DNA of 64,000 nucleotides from JAJZVS01 sp963708095 (GCA_963708095.1 OY970182.1:3286001-3350000); one strand, 5' to 3'; positions 50,061-60,153 are shown, counted from the first letter of the stretch. The notes: generated by a model not told the origin, from the letters alone. Made by a program: numbers and translations.

Positions 50061-53000
50061 ATGAGGCGGCTCTCCGGTCAAGCGGCGCGGCTGCTGTGGC
50101 GGGCGCTGCACGGGGCCGTCACGGTCGCGCTGACGGTGGCGCTGCTCGCCGGTACCGGCCTCGGGCTGCTCGCCTGGCGGCTGGGGCGCGGGCCGATCGC
50201 GCTACCCTGGCTGAGCGCACGGATCGAGGCGGCGGCCGACCGTCAGTTCGCCCCGGACCGCCTGCGCCTCGGCCAGGTGGCGCTGGCCTGGGAGGGATTC
50301 CACGGCGGGCTCGGCGCTCCGCTCGACTTGCGGCTGACCGATGTCGCCGTGCGCAATGCCGCAGGACGGCGGCTGATGGCGGTGCCGAGCGCGGCGGTCA
50401 CCTTGTCGCTGCCGGCGCTGCTGCGACTGCGGCTGGTGCCGCGCACCGTGGCGATCGACCGGCCGCGCATCCTGCTGCGGCGGACGGCCCGCGGAACGAT
50501 CGGCCTCGCTGTCGGCACCGCTCCACCCGGGGCGCCGGAGGCCGGAGCGGCGCCCGCGGCGGCGCCGTCCCCCGTCGCCCATAGCGCCGCACCGCCCGCC
50601 CCCGGCGCCGCGCCGCAGCTCGACCCGGCCGCGATCCTCGCCGAACTCGCCCGCCCCCCCGCCGGCGCGCGGGAGCCGTCGCGCTTCGGCCTGCTCTCGG
50701 AACTGCAGCGGCTGCTGGTGCGCGACGCCAACCTGGAGGTGGTGGACCGCCAGCTCGGCGCCGTATGGCGGGCGCCGCACGCCTTCCTCGACCTCGCGCG
50801 CGCCCCCGGCGGCGGCGTGATCGGGGCGGCAAGGCTCGGGCTGAGCCTCGGCGGCAAGGTGGCGGACGTCACTCTGACCGTCCAGTTGCCGCCCGGCGGC
50901 CAGACGGCGCAGGTGGCGGCGCGGCTGGATCGCATCTCCCCGGCCGCGCTGGCGGGCGACGCGCCGGGGCTGGCGGCGCTCACCGCAGTCGATGCCCCGG
51001 TCGGGGGCACCGTCTCCTTCGATCTCGGCGCCGATCTGCGGCCGCGACAGATCGTGCTGGCGCTCGATGCCGGGCCGGGCCTCGTGCGCGTGGCCGGCGC
51101 GGCGGTGCCGATCACGGCGGCGGAGCTGCGCGCCGGCGGCACGCAAGAGCGGGTGGCGCTGCACCTGCTGCGGCTCACCCTGCCGGGGGCGCCGGGTACG
51201 CCGCCGACCGTGCTCAGTCTGCGCGGCACGCTCGCCCGCGCCGACAGGACGATCATGGCCGCGCTCGGGCTGCACTTCGATCAGGTGGCATTCGCCCGGC
51301 TGCCGGTGTTCTGGCCCGCTGGCGTGGCCCGCGACGCCCGCCGCTGGATCCTGGAGAACATCCCGCGCGGGGAAGCGCGGGACGGGGTGTTCAGCTTCGG
51401 ACTCGCTATGGACGCCGACTTCTCGCACGTGAACCTGTTCGAGGCGGCCGGCACCCTGCGCGGCACCGGCCTCGTCGTGCACTGGCTGCGCCCGGTGCCG
51501 CCGCTGATCGACGGCACCGCCGAGCTGCGCCTGCATGACCCCGACCGGCTGGATATCGCGGTCACCGGCGGGCGCCAAGCGGGGGAGGCGGGGCAGCCGG
51601 CCGGGCTCGCGGTGCGGGACGGCACCCTGCGCATCACCGGCCTCGCTCATCACGACCAGGACATGCGGATCGAGGCGCGGATCGCCGGGCCGATACCGGC
51701 CGCGCTGGCGCTGCTGCAGGAGCCGCGGCTCGGGCTGCTGTCCCGCCATCCCTTGCCGCTGACCGATCCGGCCGGCCAGGTTGCCGCCCGGCTTTCGGTG
51801 GCTTTTCCGCTGCTGGCGAAGCTGCGGGTCGCACAGGTGCAGGTGAGCGCGACGGCGCAGCTCGCCGGCGTGCATCTGACGCGGGTGGTGAACGGATGGA
51901 ACCTCGATGACGGGCAGTTCGACCTGACTGCCGGCACCGACGGACTGACCCTGTCCGGGAACGGCCGGCTGGGCGGCTTCCCGGCCCGGCTGGGCGGGCA
52001 GATGGACTTCCGCACCGGACCGCCGGACCAGGTACAGCAACGCCTGACCGCGGCGACGGAAACCACCGCGGCGGCACTGGCGGCGGCCGGCGTGTCGACC
52101 TTTGGGCTGGTGTCCGGCCCGGTCGGGGTCTCCACCGTGCTGACCGAGCGGCGCGATGGCCAGGGCACCGTCGCTGTCGACGCCGACATCACCCGCGCGC
52201 GCGTCGCCGTCGCGCCGTTGCACTGGGACAAACCGGCAGGGCAGCCGGCCCGGTTGCGCGCGGAGCTGCCGCTGGTGCACGACCGGCTGGAAGGAGCGGC
52301 GTCGATCGTGCTGACCGCCCCCTCCGACGAGGTGCCCGCCACGGGCGCGCGCACGGCGCTGGGGGGGACAGCCAGCGCCGGGTTCGTCGCCGGGCGACTG
52401 GCGCAGCTGCACCTGACCCGGCTGCGCCTTGGCCGCACCGAGGTGAGCGGCGAGGTCGACTTCCCCGGCGTTGGCCAGCCGATCATCGTAGACCTGTCCG
52501 GCCCGGCGCTCGACCTGGCGGCGCGTCTCGCCCCCCGGCCGGCAGCGCCGGCATCGCCCCCCGCATCTTCCCCAAAATCCGCGCCCGCGGCGGCACCTGC
52601 ACCCGCGCCGCCGCCACACCGCGGGCCGCCCTGGACCCTCGTCGCGCATATCGCCACCGTCTACCTGGCTGGCGGAGAGACCCTGACGGACCTCGCCGCC
52701 ACCGGATCGAATGACGGCTTCGTGTGGCAGCGCCTGCACGTCGACGCAAAGATCGGCGGCCCCGGCCGGCTTACGCTGCGCATCGATCCGACCGCCGCCG
52801 GCCGCTCGCTTCTGGTCCACGCCAGCAACGCCGGCGCCCTCGCGCACGGCCTCGACCTGCCCGGCGCCTTGCAAGGCGGCACGCTCGCCATCACCGGACA
52901 GTTCGGCCCCGGTCCGGTCTCCACGCTCGCCGGCACGGCCACGCTCGAGAACTTCCGTCTGCGCGACGCCCCGATCCTGGCCCGGCTGCTGCAAGCCGTC

Positions 53001-53384
53001 ACGCTCTACGGCGTGGTGGAACTGCTGCGCGGCCCCGGGCTCGGCGTGAGCCGCCTGGTCGCGCCGTTCCGCCAGCGCGGCGGCGAACTCACCCTGACCG
53101 GCGCACGCGCCTTCAGCGCCTCGCTGGGCGTCACGGCGCAGGGAACGGTCGACGTCGACCGCAACCGCATCGACCTGAAAGGCACCATCGTGCCGGCGTA
53201 TTTCTTCAACGCACTGCTCGGCCATGTGCCGCTGGTAGGGCGCCTGTTCAGCCCGGAACGTGGCGGCGGCGTGTTCGCCGCGAGCTACACCGTGCAGGGA
53301 GCACTGAAAAACCCAACCGTCAGGGTGAACCCCCTGACCGCCCTGACCCCAGGGTTCCTCCGCGGGCTATTCGGGCTGTTCTGA
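50061..53384 (+). CDS. AsmA-like/YhdP-type giant envelope protein (DUF3971)
   Basis: An 1107-aa protein with one N-terminal membrane helix (residues ~18-40, VTVALTVALLAGTGLGLLAW) and a long beta-rich periplasmic part. The central DUF3971-like region has RWILENIPRGEARDGVFSFG; the C-terminal AsmA-like domain has FRLRDAPILARLLQAVTLYG, GTVDVDRNRIDLKGTIVPAY and LVGRLFSPERGGGVFAASYT. Such proteins are proposed to form bridges for lipid transport between the membranes. ATG 50061 is chosen because the membrane helix then lies at the usual distance. Confidence 0.88.
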   Translation: MRRLSGQAARLLWRALHGAVTVALTVALLAGTGLGLLAWRLGRGPIALPWLSARIEAAADRQFAPDRLRLGQVALAWEGFHGGLGAPLDLRLTDVAVRNAAGRRLMAVPSAAVTLSLPALLRLRLVPRTVAIDRPRILLRRTARGTIGLAVGTAPPGAPEAGAAPAAAPSPVAHSAAPPAPGAAPQLDPAAILAELARPPAGAREPSRFGLLSELQRLLVRDANLEVVDRQLGAVWRAPHAFLDLARAPGGGVIGAARLGLSLGGKVADVTLTVQLPPGGQTAQVAARLDRISPAALAGDAPGLAALTAVDAPVGGTVSFDLGADLRPRQIVLALDAGPGLVRVAGAAVPITAAELRAGGTQERVALHLLRLTLPGAPGTPPTVLSLRGTLARADRTIMAALGLHFDQVAFARLPVFWPAGVARDARRWILENIPRGEARDGVFSFGLAMDADFSHVNLFEAAGTLRGTGLVVHWLRPVPPLIDGTAELRLHDPDRLDIAVTGGRQAGEAGQPAGLAVRDGTLRITGLAHHDQDMRIEARIAGPIPAALALLQEPRLGLLSRHPLPLTDPAGQVAARLSVAFPLLAKLRVAQVQVSATAQLAGVHLTRVVNGWNLDDGQFDLTAGTDGLTLSGNGRLGGFPARLGGQMDFRTGPPDQVQQRLTAATETTAAALAAAGVSTFGLVSGPVGVSTVLTERRDGQGTVAVDADITRARVAVAPLHWDKPAGQPARLRAELPLVHDRLEGAASIVLTAPSDEVPATGARTALGGTASAGFVAGRLAQLHLTRLRLGRTEVSGEVDFPGVGQPIIVDLSGPALDLAARLAPRPAAPASPPASSPKSAPAAAPAPAPPPHRGPPWTLVAHIATVYLAGGETLTDLAATGSNDGFVWQRLHVDAKIGGPGRLTLRIDPTAAGRSLLVHASNAGALAHGLDLPGALQGGTLAITGQFGPGPVSTLAGTATLENFRLRDAPILARLLQAVTLYGVVELLRGPGLGVSRLVAPFRQRGGELTLTGARAFSASLGVTAQGTVDVDRNRIDLKGTIVPAYFFNALLGHVPLVGRLFSPERGGGVFAASYTVQGALKNPTVRVNPLTALTPGFLRGLFGLF

Positions 53385-53400
53385 GGTCGTAAGAAAGGCC

Positions 53401-53515
53401 GGGGGCTCTGCCCCTGGACCCCGCCAGGGAACGCGTCCCCTGGACCCCGTCTTTTGGGTTCCAAGGGCGAGCCCTTGGTGGGGGTCCAGGGGGCAAAGCC
53501 CCCTAGCCTTGCTTA
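53401..53515. repeat. dispersed GC-rich palindromic repeat (copy 1)
   Basis: Fills the gap between the convergent AsmA-like gene and glnD. It has three short palindromes (GGGGCTCTGCCCC; CAAGGGCGAGCCCTTG; GGGGGCAAAGCCCCC) separated by copies of CTGGACCCCGYC. The segment 53455-53505 is nearly the same as 60470-60518, showing a repeat family. It could act as a bidirectional terminator. Confidence 0.8.
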
Positions 53516-53519
53516 GGGC

Positions 53520-56333
53520 TCAGCCCACCGCACGCCGCCGGCGTGGTACGACGGGGGCGAGCGCCGGGGCGGGGACGTCTTCGGGGTTTGCCAGGGCGGC
53601 GAGCAGGGCGGTGCGCAACTGGCGCAGTTTCTGTTCGTTTTCGACTTTCAGGCCGAACACGTCCTTCACGTAGAACACGTCCACGGCGCGCACGCCGTAG
53701 GTGGTGACGTGGGCGGAGGCGATTTGCAGGCCTTGTTCGCTGATGGCGGCGGTGACGTCGTGCAGCAGGCCGGGGCGGTCGCGGCCGTTCACTTCGAGGA
53801 CGGTGTGGGTGTTCGATGCACGGTTGTCGATCACCACGCGGGGCGGAACGTGGATGGCGCGCATGCGCCGGCCGACGAGGATTTTCGACAGTTTGTGGAT
53901 TTCCACCGACAGGCGCAGGCGGCCGGAGAGGGCTTGTTCGATCAGGGCGGAGAGGCGTGCGAGCCGGTGGGGTGCTTCGAACGTGCCGTCGGCGGCGTCC
54001 TGCACCCAGAACGTATCGAGTGCCATGCCGTTGGTCATGGTATGAATGCGCGCATCGACGATCGAGGCGCCGGCGACGGCCAGCGCGCCGGAAATCTTGC
54101 TGAACAGCCCGGCGTGGTCGGCGCAGTAGACGGTGACTTCCGTCACGGCGCGGGCCGGCAGCGGTTCGGTGTGGACGGTGAGGGGGGCATTGCGTCGTTC
54201 CGCCTCGCGGATCAGCCTGGCGTGGCGGACGTGGGTTTCCGGATCGAACGACAGCCAGTAGCCGGGATAGCCGAGGGCGGCGAATTCCGCGATCTCTTCC
54301 GCCGACCAGTCGGCCAGCAGCGCGGCGGCGGCTTCCTTCGCGCGACTGACGCGCACGTCGCGTTCGGTGGTGGCGAGGCCGCCTTCGAGTACTTCCGCCA
54401 CCCGCGTGTAGAGTTCGCGCAGCAGGGTGGCTTTCCAGCCGTTCCAGACTTTCTTCGACACCGCCCGCATGTCGGCGACGGTCAGGACCAGCAGCAGGCG
54501 GAGCCGTTCCGGCGACTGGATGGTATCGGCGAGGTCGAGGATGGTTTTCGGATCGTCGATGTCGCGTTTGAACGCGGTCTCGCTCAGCATCAGGTGATAC
54601 AGTACGAGCCAGGAGACGGTTTCCGTTTCCTCCGCGGACAGGCCGAGCGCCGGGCCCACTTCCAGCGCGATCTCGGCGCCGATGCGGGAATGATCGCCGC
54701 CGCGTCCCTTGGCGATGTCGTGCAGCAGCATCGCGAGATACAATGCCCGGCGCGACTGGATGTGGTCCACCAGACCGGACGCGATCGGCGCCACCTGCGC
54801 AAGCTCGCCGCGTTCCAGGGTGTTGAGCACACGGATCGCTTCGATCGTGTGCTCGTCGACGGTGAAGACGTGGTAGGTGTCGAACTGCATCTGCCCGACG
54901 ATGCGGCCCCAGTCGGGCAGGAAGCGGCCGAGGAATCCGGCCTCGTTCAGGATCGCGAGCCAGCGCGCCCCGTCCGGATGGCGGCTTTCGTGTGGGTGCG
55001 CCGGACTGCGTTCCGGCGGATGGCCGCACAGCAGATCCATGAACAGCTCGGCGGCTTCCGGATCGCCGCGGAGCTGCGCCGCGGCGCGTTCGTTGCGGAT
55101 CAGCGAACGGATCGCCAGCGGGTGCAGTTCGAGGTCGCGATCGCGCGCGAGCTTCAGGATGCGCAGCATCTGGATCGGCTCGATGTCGAAATCACGCCCC
55201 GGGATCGGCATCAGGTCGCCTTCCGCCAGCACGAAGCCGGCGGCGATCAATGCCTTGTCGGTCTCCGCCGCGATCGCCGGCGGACCCAGGGCGGCACGCA
55301 GGATGGCGGGCTCGAGTATACGGGTCAGGCGGGCGATGTCGCGGGCGGTAAGGAAATAGTGGCGCATGAAACGCTCCACCCCGTCCTGGCGGCCGTGGCG
55401 GGTGTAGCCCATGCGCGCGCCGACCACCGGCTGCAGGTCGAAGGTCAGGCGCTCTTCGGCGCGGCCGGCGACGTAGTGCAGGTGAAAGCGCAACGTCCAC
55501 AGGAATTCCCAGGACCGGCGGGCATGGCGCGCTTCCACCGGCGACAGCACGCCGGCGACGTCGGCGAGCTCGCCCATGGTGTAAGTTTCGAAAACGTAGC
55601 GAGCAATCCAGTAGAGGGTTTGCAGGTCGCGCAGCCCGCCGCGGCCTTCCTTGATGTTCGGCTCGACCACGAACGGGCTGTCGCCGAAGCGGCGATGGCG
55701 CGCCTCGCGCTCGGCCTGCTTGGCGGCGATGTATTCGCCCACGCCGGAGGCCTTGCAGGCGGCGCGGAAGCGGTGGTGGAAGTCCTCGAACAGCGCCGCG
55801 TCGCCGGCGAGCAACCGGGCGTCGAGCAGCGCGGTGCGGATGGTGATGTCCGTCGCGCCTTCGTTCAGGCATTCCTCGATCGAACGGGTGGCGTGGCCGA
55901 CCTTCAGCCCGAGATCCCAGAGGAAATAGAGCATGTATTCGACCACCGCGAGCGTATGCGGGGATGGTTCATGCGGGGTCAGGAACAGCAGGTCGATATC
56001 GCTGAACGGCGCCAGGGTTCCGCGGCCGTAGCCGCCGGTGGCGGCGATGGTCAGGGTCTCGACCCCGCCGAGCGCGGCCGCGGCGTGGGCAAAGAGCGCA
56101 CTCACCAGCCCGTCGGTCAGTTCAGCGAGCTGATGGCCGGCCTGCAGGCCGGTGATCTCCCCCTGCTCGAAGGTTTCGCGCACCTGCGCCTGGATGCGCG
56201 CGAGGTGGCGGCGGAAGGCGGCAAGTGCCGCATCGCGCGGCGCCGTCCCGTCGGGCTCCGCCAAGGCCGCCAGAGTTTCTGACAGCGGAAGGGCGGAGCC
56301 GACGGCAGGCGGTTCGGGGACGTGGGTCAACAT
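53520..56333 (-). CDS. glnD: [protein-PII] uridylyltransferase/uridylyl-removing enzyme
   Basis: A 937-aa protein: nucleotidyltransferase domain with GGYGRGTLAPFSDIDLLFL (metal Asp 112 and 114), the helical GlnD_UR_UTase part (EPNIKEGRGGLRDLQTLYW), an HD domain (FTVDEHTIEAIRVLN, LLHDIAKGRGGDHS) and two C-terminal ACT domains (VTVYCADHAGLFSKISGALA; VNGRDRPGLLHDVTAAISEQ). It senses glutamine and modifies PII, which then controls GlnE and transcription. It follows mutS after 10 nt on the same strand. Confidence 0.96.
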   Translation of the reverse strand: MLTHVPEPPAVGSALPLSETLAALAEPDGTAPRDAALAAFRRHLARIQAQVRETFEQGEITGLQAGHQLAELTDGLVSALFAHAAAALGGVETLTIAATGGYGRGTLAPFSDIDLLFLTPHEPSPHTLAVVEYMLYFLWDLGLKVGHATRSIEECLNEGATDITIRTALLDARLLAGDAALFEDFHHRFRAACKASGVGEYIAAKQAEREARHRRFGDSPFVVEPNIKEGRGGLRDLQTLYWIARYVFETYTMGELADVAGVLSPVEARHARRSWEFLWTLRFHLHYVAGRAEERLTFDLQPVVGARMGYTRHGRQDGVERFMRHYFLTARDIARLTRILEPAILRAALGPPAIAAETDKALIAAGFVLAEGDLMPIPGRDFDIEPIQMLRILKLARDRDLELHPLAIRSLIRNERAAAQLRGDPEAAELFMDLLCGHPPERSPAHPHESRHPDGARWLAILNEAGFLGRFLPDWGRIVGQMQFDTYHVFTVDEHTIEAIRVLNTLERGELAQVAPIASGLVDHIQSRRALYLAMLLHDIAKGRGGDHSRIGAEIALEVGPALGLSAEETETVSWLVLYHLMLSETAFKRDIDDPKTILDLADTIQSPERLRLLLVLTVADMRAVSKKVWNGWKATLLRELYTRVAEVLEGGLATTERDVRVSRAKEAAAALLADWSAEEIAEFAALGYPGYWLSFDPETHVRHARLIREAERRNAPLTVHTEPLPARAVTEVTVYCADHAGLFSKISGALAVAGASIVDARIHTMTNGMALDTFWVQDAADGTFEAPHRLARLSALIEQALSGRLRLSVEIHKLSKILVGRRMRAIHVPPRVVIDNRASNTHTVLEVNGRDRPGLLHDVTAAISEQGLQIASAHVTTYGVRAVDVFYVKDVFGLKVENEQKLRQLRTALLAALANPEDVPAPALAPVVPRRRRAVG

Positions 56334-56343
56334 CAGGTGATGC

Positions 56344-58989
56344 TTACTCGGCAGTGCCGCCGGCGCAAGCCGGTAGCAACGATTTCAGACGGTAGAGCGC
56401 GTCGAGCGCCTCGCGCGGCGAAAGCCGATCCGGATCGAGTTCGGCCAGGGCCACGAGCGCGGGGGGCTCGTCTTCACTTAGGGGTGCGGAAGGCTCCGGC
56501 GTAGCGGCGGCGGCGAACAGCGGCAATGCGCCAAGGGCGGAGCCGGCGCCGAGCGGACTGCCCGCGGCCTCCAGCGCCGTCAGCAAAGTCGCCGCCCGAC
56601 GGACCACCGGGGCCGGCACGCCGGCCAGCTCCGCGACATGCACGCCCCAGGAGCGGCCGGCGGCGCCTTCCGCCACTTCGTGCAGGAATACGACCGTACG
56701 CTTCCATTCCTTAACCCGCATGGTATGTGGCTTCAGCCGCGGCAAACGCTCGGCCAGCGCCGCAAGTTCGTGGAAATGTGTGGCAAAAATAGTACGGCAG
56801 CGGATCGCCCCGTGCAGCGCCTCCAGCACCGCCCAGGCGATCGCGAGCCCATCCAGCGTGGCGGTGCCGCGGCCGATCTCGTCGACCACAACCAGGGAGC
56901 GTGGGCCGGCCTGGTGCAGGATGGAGGCCGTCTCGGTCATTTCCACCATGAAGGTGGACCGGCCGCGCGCAAGGTCGTCGGCGGCGCCGACGCGGGAGAA
57001 CAGCCGATCGACCACGCCGAGGCGGAAGGCCTCGGCCGGCACCGGCAGGCCGGCCTGGGCGAGCACAACCAGCAGCGCGTTCTGCCGCAGGAAGGTGGAC
57101 TTGCCGGCCATGTTCGGCCCGGTCAGCAGCAGCAGGCGGCGGTCGGGGGACAGATCGCAATCGTTAGGAACGAAGGCGGTGGCGGAACCTGCCAGCGCCG
57201 CCTCCACCACCGGATGGCGGGCGCCGCGGGCCAGGAAGTCGGTCTCGCACGTTAGCACCGGACGGCACCAGCGCCCGGCCTCGGCGAGTTTCGTCGCCGA
57301 TTGCGCCACGTCCAGCAGCGCCAGCGCCTCCGCCGCGCCCGCGATCGCCGGCGCCTCGTTCAGCACCTGGCGCACCAGATGGGCAAACACCGCGCGCTCC
57401 CGGGTCGCGGCGCGCTCGGCCGCCTCGGCAATGCGGCGATCGAGCGCGGCGAGTTCGGCGGTGGCGAAGCGGGCGCCGTTCGCCATCGACTGACGCAAGG
57501 TCAGCGTGGGATCGGCGCGCAGCCGTTCCGCCGCCGTCGCCGGCACCTCGATCACGTAGCCGAGCTGGGCGTGGTGGCGGATCTTCAGGCTGGCGACACC
57601 GAACCGCTGCGCGTAGTCGAGCTGCATGCCGGCCAGCACCCGGCGGCTGTCGTCGCGCAAGGCGCGTTCGGCATCCAGTTCCGCATCGAAACCGGCGCGG
57701 ATGGCGGGGCCATCGTCGAGCCGCAGCGGCGCCGGCTCGGCGAGCGCGGCGGCAAGCGCGTCCTCCAGCGCCGGGTTGGTGGCCAGCGCGGCGCGCGCCT
57801 CCTCCAGCAGCGCGGGCAGCGGCGGGACCAGCGCGGCGGCCGCTTCCCGCGCCGCGGCCAGCCCGGCGCGCAGGGCGGCGAGGTCGCGCGGGCCGCCGCG
57901 CTGCATCGAAAGCCGCCCGAGGGCGCGGGCCATGTCGGGCACGGCGCGCAGCGCGGCGCGCAGCCGCGCGGTGGCGTCCGGGTTCGCCCCCATCCAGGAC
58001 CACATGTCCTGGCGTGCCGCGATCGCCGCCGGCGCAGTCAGCGGCGCGGCGATCCAGGCGCCGAGCCGGCGTGCCCCCGGCGCAGTCAGAGTGCGGTCGA
58101 TCGCGGCGAACAGGCTGTGCGGCGTCCCCCCGTCGCGCGCGCGCAGGAGTTCCAAGCTGGTCCGCGTCGCGGGGTCGAGCGCCAGCACCCCCTCCGCCCC
58201 CCGCGGGGCCGGGCGCGACAGATGCGGCAGCGCCCCGGCGGCAGTGGTGCGCACGTAGTCGAGCGCGGCAGCGGCGGCGCAGGCCTCCGCGTCGGCGAAG
58301 CTGCCGAAGGCATCGAGGCTGGCGGCACCGAACGCCTCGGCCAGCCGCCGGCGCGCCGCGGCCGGCGGCAGCGGCAGCGTCTCCGGCCCGCGCCGCGGCT
58401 CCCACTCGCCGAGCGGCAGCGCCTGCGGGGCGAGGATCTCGGCGGGATCGAGCCGCGCCAGCAGGCCGGGCAGCTCGGCCGCCGGCAGCGCCGCCGTCTC
58501 GAACAGGCCGGTGGAGATGTCGAGCCAGGCGGCGCCCAGCTCCGCCCGCTCGGCCGCCACGGCGAGCAGCAGGTTCGGGCGGGCGGCCTCCAGCAGACTG
58601 TCCTCGGTGAGGGTGCCGGGGGTGACCAGACGGACCACCGCGCGGCGGATCGGCGCCTTGCCGGTGCGGGTCTTCGGGTCCTCCATCTGCTCGGCGACCG
58701 CGACCCGAAAGCCGCGGCGGATCAGGCGGGCGAGATAGGCCTCGGCCGCGTGCACCGGCACGCCGCACATTGGGATCGGCGCACCGGCCTGCTCGCCGCG
58801 GGCGGTGAGGGCGATATCGAGCGCACTGGCAGCGGCTTCGGCATCGGCGAAGAACAACTCATAGAAATCCCCCATGCGCAGGAACAACAGCGCATCGGGA
58901 TGTTCCGCCTTGAGCGCGAACCACTGCGCCATGACGGGCGAGGCGCCGTCGGAGGAAGGCAAGCGGGCGGGCGGCGCGGCGACTGGCAT
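56344..58989 (-). CDS. mutS: DNA mismatch repair protein MutS
   Basis: An 881-aa ATPase. Mismatch-binding domain with FLRMGDFYELFFADA (Phe-x-Glu wedge) near residue 40; connector and lever domains; the ATPase has LTGPNMAGKSTFLRQ (Walker A), TFMVEMTETASIL, LVVVDEIGRGTATLDG (Walker B) and FATHFHELAAL. Complete and of normal length. mutS is upstream of glnD in one operon, a common alphaproteobacterial pairing. Confidence 0.97.
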   Translation of the reverse strand: MPVAAPPARLPSSDGASPVMAQWFALKAEHPDALLFLRMGDFYELFFADAEAAASALDIALTARGEQAGAPIPMCGVPVHAAEAYLARLIRRGFRVAVAEQMEDPKTRTGKAPIRRAVVRLVTPGTLTEDSLLEAARPNLLLAVAAERAELGAAWLDISTGLFETAALPAAELPGLLARLDPAEILAPQALPLGEWEPRRGPETLPLPPAAARRRLAEAFGAASLDAFGSFADAEACAAAAALDYVRTTAAGALPHLSRPAPRGAEGVLALDPATRTSLELLRARDGGTPHSLFAAIDRTLTAPGARRLGAWIAAPLTAPAAIAARQDMWSWMGANPDATARLRAALRAVPDMARALGRLSMQRGGPRDLAALRAGLAAAREAAAALVPPLPALLEEARAALATNPALEDALAAALAEPAPLRLDDGPAIRAGFDAELDAERALRDDSRRVLAGMQLDYAQRFGVASLKIRHHAQLGYVIEVPATAAERLRADPTLTLRQSMANGARFATAELAALDRRIAEAAERAATRERAVFAHLVRQVLNEAPAIAGAAEALALLDVAQSATKLAEAGRWCRPVLTCETDFLARGARHPVVEAALAGSATAFVPNDCDLSPDRRLLLLTGPNMAGKSTFLRQNALLVVLAQAGLPVPAEAFRLGVVDRLFSRVGAADDLARGRSTFMVEMTETASILHQAGPRSLVVVDEIGRGTATLDGLAIAWAVLEALHGAIRCRTIFATHFHELAALAERLPRLKPHTMRVKEWKRTVVFLHEVAEGAAGRSWGVHVAELAGVPAPVVRRAATLLTALEAAGSPLGAGSALGALPLFAAAATPEPSAPLSEDEPPALVALAELDPDRLSPREALDALYRLKSLLPACAGGTAE

Positions 58990-59014
58990 GGGGAAGGACG
59001 GGCGCCGCGCGGGG

Positions 59015-59425
59015 TCAGCCGCCGGCCACTTCGTCGAGGTCGGCGCTCCACATTTTTTCGAGCGCGTACATCGTCCGTGCGTCCGGCTTGAACAGGTGCA
59101 CGACGATATCCCCGGCGTCGATCAGCACCCAGTCCGACCCGCCGGCACCCTCCACCTGCACGCGCTTGAGCCCGGCGGTGTTCAGCTTTTCCACCAGATG
59201 CTCGGCCATCGCCGCGATCTGGCGGTCGGCCAGGCCGCTCGCAATCACCATGCGGTCGCAGAACGAGGCGCGGCCGGCGAGATCGAGGGTGACGATCGCT
59301 TCCGCCTTGTCGTCCTCCAGGCTGGCAACGATCACCTTCTGCAGCCGTTCGATAGCCGCCTCCGGCGCCGGCGCCGGCGCCGGCGCGGCGGTGCGGTCGG
59401 CGGCGCGGCGCGCGGGGCCGGCCAT
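59015..59425 (-). CDS. rsfS: ribosomal silencing factor RsfS
   Basis: A 136-aa protein: KVIVASLEDDKAEAIVTLDL, CDRMVIASGLADRQIAAMAE, SDWVLIDAGDIVVHLFKPDA. It binds ribosomal protein L14 and blocks subunit joining in starvation. A ~25-residue Ala/Pro N-terminal lead precedes the fold. ATG 59425 (AAGAAGG upstream) is the only start codon in the frame after the nadD stop, although the frame stays open back to 59577 with a basic Pro-rich reading. mutS follows 25 nt downstream. Confidence 0.93.
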   Translation of the reverse strand: MAGPARRAADRTAAPAPAPAPEAAIERLQKVIVASLEDDKAEAIVTLDLAGRASFCDRMVIASGLADRQIAAMAEHLVEKLNTAGLKRVQVEGAGGSDWVLIDAGDIVVHLFKPDARTMYALEKMWSADLDEVAGG

Positions 59426-59577
59426 GACGGCCTTCTTGCGCGGCGAGCCGGGCGACTTGTCCGCCGCCGGCAGCGGCCGCGGTGCCTTGCGCGGCGGCTG
59501 CTTGCCCGGCGCCTGCGTGCGTGGTCCGGAGCCGCGGGAGGCCGGGGCGCGGGGACCGGAGGACGAGGGCGGCTTGG

Positions 59578-60153
59578 CTATGGCACGGCTCCTTTGCGGG
59601 CAGCGCGGATCGCGCTCGCCGAGGCAGGATGTTGCGGCGCTGGCAGGAACACCCAGGCCGGCGGCGCCGCATCCGCCAGCCTCGGCGCCGCCTGCGACGA
59701 CAAGCGCGCCGACCGCAGCCGGCGCGCCGCCTGCCCGGACAGCGCGCGCAGGTTATACGACGGACGCGGCATCACAAGAAACGGCACGCTGCTGACAAAT
59801 GATTCCCACTGCCGCCACCGTGGCAACTGCTCCAGAATGTCGGCGCCCATCACCCAGACGAAGCGAACGTGCGGGAAACGGGTTCGAAGCTGCCGAACCG
59901 TGTCGATACTGTAGCGGACGTGCAGCACGCCCTCGATCCCGCTTGCCACGATCCGCCGCCCGTCGGCCAAAGCCCGCGCACCGGCCAGCCGAACCGCGAA
60001 CGGCGCCATCCCCGCACGCGGCTTCAACACGTTGCCCGGAGAAACCAGCAGCCACACCTGATCCAGCCGCAGCCGCCGCCGCACCAGCTCCGCCACATGA
60101 CGATGCCCCGCATGCGCCGGATTGAACGACCCCCCCAACAACCCAACCCGCAT
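59578..60153 (-). CDS. nadD: nicotinate-nucleotide adenylyltransferase
   Basis: A 191-aa nucleotidyltransferase: MRVGLLGGSFNPAHAGHRHV (the HxGH signature), VWLLVSPGNVLKP, FVWVMGADILEQLPRW (ADNLxxxxxW-like) and the final SASAIRAARKGAVP in place of ISSTxIR. It makes deamido-NAD. ATG 60153 starts the conserved fold; the frame runs upstream into the giant palindrome. Order proA-nadD-rsfS is conserved in Alphaproteobacteria. Confidence 0.94.
   Translation of the reverse strand: MRVGLLGGSFNPAHAGHRHVAELVRRRLRLDQVWLLVSPGNVLKPRAGMAPFAVRLAGARALADGRRIVASGIEGVLHVRYSIDTVRQLRTRFPHVRFVWVMGADILEQLPRWRQWESFVSSVPFLVMPRPSYNLRALSGQAARRLRSARLSSQAAPRLADAAPPAWVFLPAPQHPASASAIRAARKGAVP

Noticed and set aside
47047..50064. 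A 1005-aa plus-strand open frame opposite glnE
   Set aside because: Antisense shadow of a well-conserved glnE; the reading is Gly/Arg/His-rich with no domain. Its length comes from high GC and from the 15-bp minisatellite keeping frames open.
50202..53225. A 1007-aa minus-strand open frame opposite the AsmA-like gene
   Set aside because: Low-complexity Arg/Gly/Gln composition and no motif; the plus-strand protein has a clear membrane helix and family signatures.
53709..56282. An 857-aa plus-strand open frame opposite glnD
   Set aside because: Antisense shadow; glnD has all its catalytic, HD and ACT motifs on the other strand.
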